A stretch of DNA of 43,050 bases from a virus. Positions 34,559 through 42,643 of the stretch are shown here, piece after piece. Position 1 is the first letter of the stretch. Every line of letters starts with the position of its first letter. Under the pieces are notes generated by a model. It ran no database searches. It had not been told where the DNA came from and saw only the letters and a list, made by a program, of their open reading frames with translations. The DNA is taken from positions 1 through 43,050 of IMG/VR virus record IMGVR_UViG_3300034013_000427. One strand, 5' to 3'. The translations under genes and the position numbers were made by a program.

Positions 34559-36763
34559 ATGGCAACAGTAAGAATTCAAGTACGAAGAGGAACCGCTTCA
34601 CAATGGACCTCAGCAAATCCAACTTTGGCAGCAGGAGAGCTCGGCGTTGAGTCAGATACTAACCTCTTTAAGTTTGGTAACGGTTCAACAGCATGGACAG
34701 CCCTTGCTTACGCAAATAACTCAGATGTAGCGATTGGTGAAATTTCCCAAGACGCAATTAATACAGCACTTACAATGGGTGCGGGTCTTACAAAGACATA
34801 TAATGATGGTTCAAATACTATCACAATTACAGTAGATTCAAATGTAGTTGCGCTTAAGTCATATGTTGACAGCGCATTAACAGCTCACGAAACTGATACA
34901 ACTTCTGTTCATGGAATTCAAAATACAGCAGATCTAGTTTATTTGACAGGTGCTCAAACACTTACTGGAAAAACTTTAACAAGTGTTGTTTTAGATGGTA
35001 CTCCTGTAGCACCAACACAAGCAGCTAATGATAATTCTACTAAAATTGCAACAACAGCATACGTTCAAACAGAGCTTGCAGATCTTATAGGAGCAGCACC
35101 AGCATTGCTAGACACATTAAGCGAGCTATCAGATGCACTTGGCGATAATGAAAACTATGCAGCAGCAATGACAGCAACAATAACTGGTATTAATAATACA
35201 GTTGCAACAAAACTTGCTACAGCAGATTTTACAGCACATGTTATTGATACAACAGATGTTCATGGAATTTCAAATACAGCAAACTTAGTTTATACATCAG
35301 ATTCAAGACTTTCTGATACTAGAACCCCTACAGCTGGATCTGTTGTTGCAGCGTCCATGGCCGTAGATTCTGTTGCAACAACAAGCTTGCTTGATTCTTC
35401 TGTAACTACTGCAAAAATTGCAGCAGTTTCAGTCACAGAAGCTAAACTTGCTGACGACTCAGTAACAGCAGCAAAGATAGCAGCAGGAGCGGTTGGAACT
35501 TCAGAGATTGCAGACCTAGCAGTTACTGCTTCTAAAATAGCAGCAGATGCAATTGGATCAACTCATATTGCCACATCTGCAGTAGGAACTTCAGAGATTG
35601 CAGACGATGCAGTAACAGCAGCAAAGATAGCAGCAGGAGCGGTTGGAACTTCAGAGATTGCAGACGATGCAGTAACATCAGCAAAGATTTTTGCAGGATC
35701 CGTTGTAACTGCCTCAATTAATAATTCAGCCGTTACAGAAGATAAAATTGCAGCACTTGCAGTTACTGAAGGTAAGATAGCAGCAGGAGCAGTAACATCT
35801 GGCAAAATTGCAGATGGAGCAATTGTAAATGCAGATATTAACGCAGCAGCAGAAATTGCAACATCAAAGATAGCAGGCCTTGACACAGCACTTGGCCTAC
35901 TGGCACCTCTTGCTTCGCCAACATTTACTGGTACAGTAACTCTTCCAGCAGGAACAGTAACAACAGGAATGATACTTGATGGAACAATTACAGATGCAGA
36001 TATAAATGCAACTGCTGGAATTGCACAGTCTAAGATCTCAGGATTAACTACAGATCTTTCAAATAAGCTAGATTCAACAACAGCTGCTTCAACTTACGCA
36101 CCACTTGCTTCACCAAATCTTACAGGAACTCCTACAGCTCCTACAGCAGCAGCAGGAACTTCTACAACACAAGTTGCAACTACAGCATTTGTTGGAACAG
36201 CAGTAGCAGATCTTGTTGCATCAGCACCAGCAGCACTTAATACTCTTAATGAGTTAGCAACTGCACTTGGAAATGATGCTTCGTTCTCAACAACAGTTAC
36301 AAATGCAATTGCACTAAAGTCACCACTAGCTTCTCCAACATTTACTGGTACATTAACTGCACCAGCAATAACAGCAACTGGTTTAGTAACTGCTTCAGCT
36401 TCAGGTATAGCATTTACAGATGGAACACAAACAAAGGCAGGAGTTCCATCATTGACTGTAATTGGAACTACAATTTCTGCAGCATACAACCTGTCAACAG
36501 GCGGACTTGCCCTGAGAGATCAGTTAATACCAATTTCAGGTACACAGGTAATTACAGTACCAACAAATGCAACAACAGCATATCCAATTGGAACTTCAAT
36601 AAGCTTCTACCAGGCATCTGGAACTGGAGCAAGTTTTGCCTTCGCAAGCGGAGTCACACCTCTTGCAACACCAGGACAGACACTAAGAGCTCTATCATCT
36701 TCTGCAACACTAACAAAGGTTGCAACAGATACTTGGTTACTTGCTGGAGATCTAAAAGCTTAA
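34559..36763 (+). CDS. Large tail-fibre protein (734 aa)
   Basis: Residues 1-50 (RRGTASQWTSANPTLAAGEL, then GVESDT and KFGNGSTAW) are the N-terminal domain seen in many phage fibres. Repeats of the type VTAAKIAAGAVGTSEIADDA cover about 270-430. Two copies of the ASPTFTGTVTLPAGT type block (about 460 and 590) and a APAALNTLNELATALG block, also in the 532-residue fibre, follow. The tip at about 640-734 is beta-rich. It is the largest fibre and likely binds the host. Confidence 0.75.
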   Translation: MATVRIQVRRGTASQWTSANPTLAAGELGVESDTNLFKFGNGSTAWTALAYANNSDVAIGEISQDAINTALTMGAGLTKTYNDGSNTITITVDSNVVALKSYVDSALTAHETDTTSVHGIQNTADLVYLTGAQTLTGKTLTSVVLDGTPVAPTQAANDNSTKIATTAYVQTELADLIGAAPALLDTLSELSDALGDNENYAAAMTATITGINNTVATKLATADFTAHVIDTTDVHGISNTANLVYTSDSRLSDTRTPTAGSVVAASMAVDSVATTSLLDSSVTTAKIAAVSVTEAKLADDSVTAAKIAAGAVGTSEIADLAVTASKIAADAIGSTHIATSAVGTSEIADDAVTAAKIAAGAVGTSEIADDAVTSAKIFAGSVVTASINNSAVTEDKIAALAVTEGKIAAGAVTSGKIADGAIVNADINAAAEIATSKIAGLDTALGLLAPLASPTFTGTVTLPAGTVTTGMILDGTITDADINATAGIAQSKISGLTTDLSNKLDSTTAASTYAPLASPNLTGTPTAPTAAAGTSTTQVATTAFVGTAVADLVASAPAALNTLNELATALGNDASFSTTVTNAIALKSPLASPTFTGTLTAPAITATGLVTASASGIAFTDGTQTKAGVPSLTVIGTTISAAYNLSTGGLALRDQLIPISGTQVITVPTNATTAYPIGTSISFYQASGTGASFAFASGVTPLATPGQTLRALSSSATLTKVATDTWLLAGDLKA
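35461..35665 (+). repeat. 55-base direct repeat inside the large fibre gene
   Basis: Positions 35461-35515 recur exactly at 35611-35665, 150 bp apart. They encode the VTAAKIAAGAVGTSEIAD unit. Exact identity points to a recent duplication. Confidence 0.65.
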
Positions 36764-36791
36764 TTAATATAAAGAAATAGGAGATATATAA

Positions 36792-37718
36792 ATGTCAAAA
36801 CATATAGGTAGAAAGTCATCTGCTCAAGATAACTTTGTGGGACCAAATCCAGTAACTGGAGTAACCGCAACAGATTATTTAAACGGAGTAAACAACGCTA
36901 GAGCGTTTAATGACGGAGCAATTACAGTTTCATGGTCCGCTCCAGTAGCAGGAAATACACCTACTGGATATAAAGTTTATGAAGCTGGAGTTCTACGGGC
37001 AACTGTTGCTTATGGTACAAATACAGCATTAATAACTGGCTTAGGCTCAAATACTTCACATACATATGCAGTTTCGTCTTATGACTCCTATTTAGACAAT
37101 TCTTCAAATGCAGTTGCTGCACCAGCAGCAACAGCAACTACTGTTCCACAAGCACCAAATACCCCAACAGCAACAGCTGGTGTAGATTTGGATACAATTG
37201 CATGGACACTTAATGCAAATGGTGGAAAAACAGTAATTGATATATATATTGAATCAAACGAAGCGACTCCAAAAAATAAAACAGTTACAACCGCATCAAA
37301 TGGAAGCACAACTATTGCAAATGAAGCAAATACTGCACAAGCTTACAGAGTACGAGCAAGAAATGCAAATGGCTCTAGTTCATTTTCAGCATTTTCTAAC
37401 TCAGTTACGACGCTACCGCCTTCATTCTTTAGCCCACCGTTCTTCCCACCTGGCTTCTTCAGCCCACCGTTCTTCCCACCTGGCTTCTTCAGCCCACCGT
37501 TCTTCCCACCTGGCTTCTTTAGCCCACCGTTCTTCCCACCTGGCTTCTTCAGTCCACCGTTCTTCCCGCCAGTGTTCTTCAGCCCACCGTTCTTTCCACC
37601 TGGCTTCTTTAGCCCACCGTTCTTCCCACCTGGCTTCTTCAGCCCACCGTTCTTCCCACCTGGCTTCTTTTCTCCACCAGCATTTGGTGGCGGCCAATTT
37701 TCTTTGAGGGCGTACTAA
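36792..37718 (+). CDS. Fibronectin-type tail protein with Pro-Pro-Gly repeats
   Basis: The 308-residue protein has two fibronectin III-like domains (about 18-115 and 118-208; WSAPVAGNTPTGYKVYEAG, then YRVRARNANGSSSF). From about 212 it has eight units of SPPFFPPGFF (the fifth has Val for Gly) and a GGGQF end. X-Pro-Gly is the classic target of collagen prolyl hydroxylase, and five such oxygenase genes follow at once. Phe-rich repeats would be sticky unless modified or buried. AGGAGAT precedes the ATG. Confidence 0.7.
   Translation: MSKHIGRKSSAQDNFVGPNPVTGVTATDYLNGVNNARAFNDGAITVSWSAPVAGNTPTGYKVYEAGVLRATVAYGTNTALITGLGSNTSHTYAVSSYDSYLDNSSNAVAAPAATATTVPQAPNTPTATAGVDLDTIAWTLNANGGKTVIDIYIESNEATPKNKTVTTASNGSTTIANEANTAQAYRVRARNANGSSSFSAFSNSVTTLPPSFFSPPFFPPGFFSPPFFPPGFFSPPFFPPGFFSPPFFPPGFFSPPFFPPVFFSPPFFPPGFFSPPFFPPGFFSPPFFPPGFFSPPAFGGGQFSLRAY
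37431..37670 (+). repeat. Eight 30-bp tandem coding repeats
   Basis: Each unit encodes SPPFFPPGFF. Copies differ by few bases (third-position changes, and the 37551-37580 unit with the Val change). Low variation suggests recent expansion or gene conversion. Confidence 0.85.
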
Positions 37719-37719
37719 T

Positions 37720-38124
37720 ATGACTAAACATTATGCGATCTTATCATTAAATAAAGTTATAGATAAAATTGATGTTGAAAATGTAGATGAAGATCTAAAT
37801 AGAATAGATAGATTTTCAGAACTGTTTGCATCTGAGTTTTTCTGTAAAGATGTAACCGAAAGCAAAAAAGTTAAATTAGATTCAGTATGGGATGGAAATT
37901 CTTTCTCAGAGTTTGATGTCGAAAGAAATGAAGTTTCTCCATACTCCGTAGCTCTTATTTCAAACAACACTGTAAAAGCAGTTATTAGAGTATATACTTT
38001 AAAAAGACATAATCTATACAAAGAAGCAGAAGTTAATGGAATTTCTGCAGTTGAAGTACCAGAGTCAGACATTGAGCAGGTAAAAACTGGAATGTCATGG
38101 GACGGTACATCTTTTACAGAATAG
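37720..38124 (+). CDS. Hypothetical tail-associated protein (134 aa)
   Basis: Contains DSVWDGNSFSEFD and, at the end, GMSWDGTSFTE, a doubled WDG(N/T)SF motif suggesting two beta units. Lies between the Pro-rich tail protein and the oxygenases. May be a fibre assembly or tip protein; family unknown. Confidence 0.5.
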   Translation: MTKHYAILSLNKVIDKIDVENVDEDLNRIDRFSELFASEFFCKDVTESKKVKLDSVWDGNSFSEFDVERNEVSPYSVALISNNTVKAVIRVYTLKRHNLYKEAEVNGISAVEVPESDIEQVKTGMSWDGTSFTE

Positions 38125-38136
38125 GAAGTTAGTTCT

Positions 38137-38832
38137 TTGAGTAAAGATATTTTAAAAAATGAGATATCTCCTGGTCTATGGGTTTATAAAAATCAAATAG
38201 ATAAAAATATCATCAATGACGTAGAAGATCTACTGTCTAAATATGATGATGATTTTGAGTGGCGAGAAGCAACAGTAGGATATGATGTAAAAGTACCTTC
38301 ATATAGAGACTGTGTAGATTTTAAAATTCAAAAGCAGGAAATGCCCAACATGCCAGAAAGCAGAAAAGATTTAAATAAAATATGGCAAAAAGCATACGAT
38401 ATGCAGATAGATGCAGTTAAAGATTACTGCAAACTTTATAACATTGATATGCAATTCTGGGAAGCAATGAACTTTATTAAATATGGAGAAGGCCAGCATT
38501 TCCAAGAGCATTCAGATCATGGATTTTCTTACATAGCAACAGTTTCATTGGTTTCATATCCAAACGATGACTATGAAGGAGGGGAATTATATTTCCCTAA
38601 ACTTAATTTAACCATAACTCCAGAGGCAGGAGATATAGTTATTTTTCCTTCAACTTATTTGTTTTCACACAGAGCAATGCCAGTCAAATCAGGAGTTAAG
38701 TATTCAATAGTTACAATGCTTGATTACAACGATAACACTCACAATCAGGAGTTTGATCTTCTTAGAATGAAAAGGACTAATTCTGCCGCTGCAAGAGAAA
38801 GTGCAATGAGTGGAAATAATAAAAGCTTATAA
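38137..38832 (+). CDS. 2OG-Fe(II) oxygenase, collagen-P4H-like Lys (TTG start)
   Basis: The 231-residue protein has H125-x-D127 (QEHSD), YPNDDYEGGELYFP (141-154), distal H178 and Lys188 in the position usually held by Arg. Collagen prolyl 4-hydroxylase also uses Lys ten residues after the distal His. TTG start 9 nt after AGGAAG. First of five oxygenases in a row; the next gene begins inside its 3' end. Confidence 0.8.
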   Translation: MSKDILKNEISPGLWVYKNQIDKNIINDVEDLLSKYDDDFEWREATVGYDVKVPSYRDCVDFKIQKQEMPNMPESRKDLNKIWQKAYDMQIDAVKDYCKLYNIDMQFWEAMNFIKYGEGQHFQEHSDHGFSYIATVSLVSYPNDDYEGGELYFPKLNLTITPEAGDIVIFPSTYLFSHRAMPVKSGVKYSIVTMLDYNDNTHNQEFDLLRMKRTNSAAARESAMSGNNKSL

Positions 38833-39526
38833 AACCAAAGAAGGCTTTGCAGAAATAAAGACTCTTCCAGTTAAAAGAGACTGGATGGATAGCACTTGGC
38901 AAAAGCATGCCTATCATTGCTTTCCAGTAACTTTAACAAATACATTAGGGTGGTATTTAAGTTTTCCAGAAGATATAACTTTTATTTGGGACGGTATTTC
39001 AAATTTTGATCCATCCCATGTCAAGATTTTAAAAGGTGACAAATACGCTTATGCTGGAAGAGCAAACGGAACAATAAGTTTTAATACAGGTATTAAATTT
39101 AAAACCGAAAAAAATGTAACATTGCTGACCATGCCCGCTCCTAATTTTTTTATTGATGGTGCATCTCCTTTTACAACATTAATAAGCACATCATTCTTTA
39201 GAGCAGATCTTCCAGTAGCTTGGATGATCACATCTCCAAATAAAGAAATTACAATTCCAGCTGGTCACCCAATATGCTCAATAATACCAATCAGTCTTGG
39301 AGATTTAAATAATTCAGAAATACAAATAGGACCAGAACCAAAAGAACAAGAAGTTTCACAAAAAGAACTATATGAATATTCTATGGCAGTTCATGAAATA
39401 AACAAAAAGTTTAGCTGGTCCGATTTTTACAGAAATGGTGTTGACCATAAGGGAAAAGCCTTGGGTGATCATGAAATAAAAGCTTTAAAGCTAAAGGTTA
39501 TAGAGTATAGCCCTAGTGATATTTGA
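38810..39526 (+). CDS. DUF6065-like protein, second copy (GTG start)
   Basis: The 238-residue protein has CFPVTLTNTLGWYLSFPEDI and TFIWDG near the N-terminus. TMPAPNFFIDGASPFTTLIS, LPVAWMITSPNKEITIPAGH and PICSIIPISL follow. The order matches the copy at 5678. GTG start overlaps the oxygenase gene by 23 nt. Function not known; placement between oxygenases suggests a shared pathway. Confidence 0.6.
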   Translation: MEIIKAYKTKEGFAEIKTLPVKRDWMDSTWQKHAYHCFPVTLTNTLGWYLSFPEDITFIWDGISNFDPSHVKILKGDKYAYAGRANGTISFNTGIKFKTEKNVTLLTMPAPNFFIDGASPFTTLISTSFFRADLPVAWMITSPNKEITIPAGHPICSIIPISLGDLNNSEIQIGPEPKEQEVSQKELYEYSMAVHEINKKFSWSDFYRNGVDHKGKALGDHEIKALKLKVIEYSPSDI

Positions 39527-39535
39527 TATAGAATA

Positions 39536-39544
39536 TGGTATATT
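39536..39544 (+). promoter_or_regulatory. Extended -10 promoter, leaderless start at 39551
   Basis: TGG-TATATT (39539-39544 for the hexamer), six bases before ATG 39551. Confidence 0.55.
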
Positions 39545-39550
39545 GTACTT

Positions 39551-40297
39551 ATGGAAATAGTTAATCAAGGAATTATGGGGGGCGGAAGAGCTCCTATATC
39601 AATTACACCATCAGGTTTTTTTGGGGACTCAATAGATAATATTGTTGAGCTAGAAAACTTTATAACAGAAGAAGAACAGAAGAGGCTTATTAACTTTGCT
39701 CTAACTAATAAAGTTTGGGATAAAACAGAGACCCATATTGATGAAGACGGTTTAGTGCTTTACGATGCAAATATTTGGGAAGATAGAGTTTGTACTGCAG
39801 CCTCACTAAAAAAATCTGATCCAGCAATAATTGATTTGCTATGGGACATGATTGATAGGCTAAAAATAGAAGTAGATAAATTTTTTAATGTTAACGTTCA
39901 AGCAACTGGCCCAGCAATTGTTAGATGGCCAGTCGGAGCAAGACAAGAGCCTCATGCAGATAAAGAGTTTCACACAGGAGAAGAAGAAGGAAGACCAAAT
40001 GATTTTCCTTACTATGACATAGCTGGACTATTCTACTTTGACGATGATTACGAAGGTGGAGAGCTGTATTTTCCAAGACACGGTATTGAATTTAAGCCAA
40101 AGCCTAGGGCAGCTTATTTTTTCCCAGGAGATAAGTATTATGCTCATGGAGTTAGACCAGTAAAGTCTGGAAACAGATTTACCGCTCCATTTTTTTGGAC
40201 CATTGTAGAGCACACTGGAGAAAAACAACCTCCGAAAGATTATTCAGACCAGTTTAAATCGCCGTCATGGCAAAAGCTTTATGGAGACAGGGGTTAA
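39551..40297 (+). CDS. 2OG-Fe(II) oxygenase
   Basis: The 248-residue protein has ENFITEEEQKRLI near 35-47, H135-x-D137 (EPHAD), FDDDYEGGELYFP (163-175), distal H199 and R209. Ligand set complete. Closest in outline to prolyl hydroxylases of the P4Hc type. Leaderless start. Confidence 0.82.
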   Translation: MEIVNQGIMGGGRAPISITPSGFFGDSIDNIVELENFITEEEQKRLINFALTNKVWDKTETHIDEDGLVLYDANIWEDRVCTAASLKKSDPAIIDLLWDMIDRLKIEVDKFFNVNVQATGPAIVRWPVGARQEPHADKEFHTGEEEGRPNDFPYYDIAGLFYFDDDYEGGELYFPRHGIEFKPKPRAAYFFPGDKYYAHGVRPVKSGNRFTAPFFWTIVEHTGEKQPPKDYSDQFKSPSWQKLYGDRG

Positions 40298-40300
40298 CAG

Positions 40301-41146
40301 ATGCATAGTTTAAATATAGTTGATGATATAAATTCTTTAGATTGGACAGAGCTGCTTCCAGGTGTAATCCTTTACAGAGGAATGCTAAAAGATCCAGACC
40401 TTGCATATAAGATAATGATGCGCTCAGAGTCTTCTGAACAAAGTAATTTTTTCCAGAACTGGACTCCATGGGCTCAATATGGAACATACACCCAGGCAAA
40501 AGATCAGCAAATGATTGAGTCAGCAGAAAAAAATGAAATTTTTGAAGAAGAAAAAGCTTTATACGAAGAGATTGCGACATCTTACGATAAAGCAATATCA
40601 CACTATTTTAAGCACACTGGAATTGAAATTCCAGAAGGTGCAAGATATAGTGGTCAGTCATGGTGTAAGTACTTCAATCTAATTGATACATTAAAAAATA
40701 AAATGACCATGCAATATCACACTGATTTTATTATTTCTCAGAAGGATATGCCTGGAGAAAAGTTTCACACAACATGTACTTTTTATATTAATGACAATTA
40801 CAATGGCGGAGATATAGAGTTCTTTGTTGAAGGTAAATTTGTAAATCATAAACCGTCTGCTGGAGACCTTCTAGTATTTCCATCAGGAGAGCCTTTCTAT
40901 CATGGAGTAAAAACAATACCAGATGGAAATAAGTTCTTCATTAGAAACTTTGTAATGTTTGATTATGATGGCTCAAAAGAGTGGTTAGCAAATCAAAAAA
41001 GATACGGCGCATATAGGTGGGGTAAACAAGAAATTGAAAGAATCGCAAATGAAGACCCAAGAAATATGATCTATATAAGAGATAATGAAGTTATATCTTA
41101 TGAAGAAATAATGGGCGTTGACACTGGCGGAGGAATATACAATTGA
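40301..41146 (+). CDS. 2OG-Fe(II) oxygenase with Lys at the 2-oxoglutarate site
   Basis: The 281-residue protein has H140-x-D142 (QYHTD), INDNYNGGDIEFF (163-175), distal H201 and Lys211 ten residues on. The GG(E/D) turn has Asn in place of Glu. Starts 3 nt after the previous stop and overlaps the next TTG. Confidence 0.8.
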   Translation: MHSLNIVDDINSLDWTELLPGVILYRGMLKDPDLAYKIMMRSESSEQSNFFQNWTPWAQYGTYTQAKDQQMIESAEKNEIFEEEKALYEEIATSYDKAISHYFKHTGIEIPEGARYSGQSWCKYFNLIDTLKNKMTMQYHTDFIISQKDMPGEKFHTTCTFYINDNYNGGDIEFFVEGKFVNHKPSAGDLLVFPSGEPFYHGVKTIPDGNKFFIRNFVMFDYDGSKEWLANQKRYGAYRWGKQEIERIANEDPRNMIYIRDNEVISYEEIMGVDTGGGIYN

Positions 41147-41922
41147 AACTAATTAAAGTTAGAGATAATGAGCACCCAGTATATTTGTATGAAGATTTTT
41201 TAACTAAAGAAGAATGCGCTGGTATTATTAAAATGTTTAACAATCTTATAAAAAGCGGAGACTTTGAATGGCATCCAATTTCTTTTTATGAGTCTTATGC
41301 GTATAACATGCCAAACCAACTAACAGATGATAAGAATAAGCTATCTCGATGGTATGCAGATGCTGGATTGCCAGACAACTTCCTAGATGACCTAGAAAAA
41401 AAGTTTAAAGATGCAGCTCGTGAAATAATCGGAGGAGAAGCTTATAAAATAAGTTTTCATAGTCAAAAATGGATTCCTGGAGCATATGCAGCTTTTCACT
41501 CAGACAACAGTTATGATGGTGAGCCAAGTGCATTTGAAAGAAGTAGATACGCAGGTTTTCTTTATTTAAACGATGAGTTTGATGGCGGGGAACTTAATTT
41601 TAAAAACTTTGATTTAAGCGTAAAGCCTAAAACAGGAATGTTTGCTATTTTTGACGGCGGTCATGAAAACACTCATGAGGTAACACCTGTATTTAAAAGC
41701 GACAGATATACTGTAGGATCATTTTGGGATGATCGGCCAGAAGAAGATTATCCTCAAGAAACAAGAGACAGGTGGGCTTCAGAAATTGATGATACAAGAA
41801 AGAAACAAAAAGTAGAGCAAGAAGAGTGGAAAGAGATAAGAGATAGCGGAAAAAGAAGAACGCCAGATGGCAGAGAGTATGATGCAGTTTTAGCAGAAAG
41901 CGGAGAAATCCATGGAAATTAG
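41143..41922 (+). CDS. 2OG-Fe(II) oxygenase (TTG start)
   Basis: The 259-residue protein has YEDFLTKEECAGII (16-29), H119-x-D121 (AFHSD), LNDEFDGGELNF (142-153), distal H178 and R188. The last 50 residues are a charged helix. The TTG start overlaps the stop of the preceding gene. Confidence 0.8.
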   Translation: MKLIKVRDNEHPVYLYEDFLTKEECAGIIKMFNNLIKSGDFEWHPISFYESYAYNMPNQLTDDKNKLSRWYADAGLPDNFLDDLEKKFKDAAREIIGGEAYKISFHSQKWIPGAYAAFHSDNSYDGEPSAFERSRYAGFLYLNDEFDGGELNFKNFDLSVKPKTGMFAIFDGGHENTHEVTPVFKSDRYTVGSFWDDRPEEDYPQETRDRWASEIDDTRKKQKVEQEEWKEIRDSGKRRTPDGREYDAVLAESGEIHGN

Positions 41923-42604
41923 AGAAGTTCAGCCAAGGCAAATGTACACTATGTTTGACATTGTGTTTCACGATAGAGGAATAGTTTATTTTGAAAATGT
42001 AATTAGTTATCCAGAGACCCTGTTAAAAGTTATGGAAGACCTAGATTCTAACCCAAAATCACATAGCGGAATACCTGAATGGAGCAAGTGGGGGGCAAGC
42101 AACGATGATAATCATGGGTATGGAATTCAAAAGTTTATTGATACCTCTAAAAAGCTTATGAACACCGATGATGAGTTTTTAAACAAACAAGTTTTGTATG
42201 TTGTTAATAGCTTAATCATGGCCCCAGAAATGTGTGCAAAAAGATATGCTGAAATAATGCGTAGAGATGCATCTAGAATCCAAAAAGTAGATAGCACACC
42301 AGAGCAGGTTAAGATGGGCCTAGATTATATTAAGGTTGCTAAATATGACACTGGTAAAGGTATGGGTCCGCATTGTGATGCTGAAGATCCGTCTGGTACT
42401 GGACAAAATCTAAAGTACTCCCTAGTTTGCTATTTGAATGATGATTACGAAGGTGGAGAAATTTACTTTAAAAATCAAGATATAAAGATTAAGCCAAAGG
42501 CAGGTAGCCTTGTTCTATTCCCTTCAGTTCATCCATATTTACATGAATCTCTTCCAGTTACAAAAGGAAATAAGATCATGTTTACTACTCATTGGATGGT
42601 TTAG
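41912..42604 (+). CDS. 2OG-Fe(II) oxygenase with Lys at the 2-oxoglutarate site
   Basis: The 230-residue protein has H154-x-D156 (GPHCD), LNDDYEGGEIYF (175-186), distal H211 and Lys221. Another Met at 11 could be the start. It overlaps the previous gene by 11 nt and ends the oxygenase run. Confidence 0.8.
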   Translation: MEIREVQPRQMYTMFDIVFHDRGIVYFENVISYPETLLKVMEDLDSNPKSHSGIPEWSKWGASNDDNHGYGIQKFIDTSKKLMNTDDEFLNKQVLYVVNSLIMAPEMCAKRYAEIMRRDASRIQKVDSTPEQVKMGLDYIKVAKYDTGKGMGPHCDAEDPSGTGQNLKYSLVCYLNDDYEGGEIYFKNQDIKIKPKAGSLVLFPSVHPYLHESLPVTKGNKIMFTTHWMV

Positions 42605-42628
42605 TCGATATCCAATAGGATTGGTATC

Positions 42629-42637
42629 TGATATAAT
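42629..42637 (+). promoter_or_regulatory. Extended -10 promoter, leaderless start at 42644
   Basis: TGA-TATAAT (hexamer 42632-42637), six bases before ATG 42644. Confidence 0.65.
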
Positions 42638-42643
42638 TTAAAT

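Noticed and set aside
35532-36489. Minus-strand frames opposite the large fibre gene
   Set aside because: Shadows of Ala/Thr-rich coding sequence; no ribosome site or promoter on that strand.
37431-37670. Possible CRISPR array
   Set aside because: Units are contiguous 30-bp repeats without unique spacers and are in frame inside a gene.
37237-37707. Long alternative frames on both strands over the Pro-rich repeat (for example HRSSHLASSA and RWEERWAKEA repeats)
   Set aside because: The tandem 30-bp repeat has no stops in several frames, which creates repetitive shadow proteins. The frame with fibronectin domains and a ribosome site is the real one.
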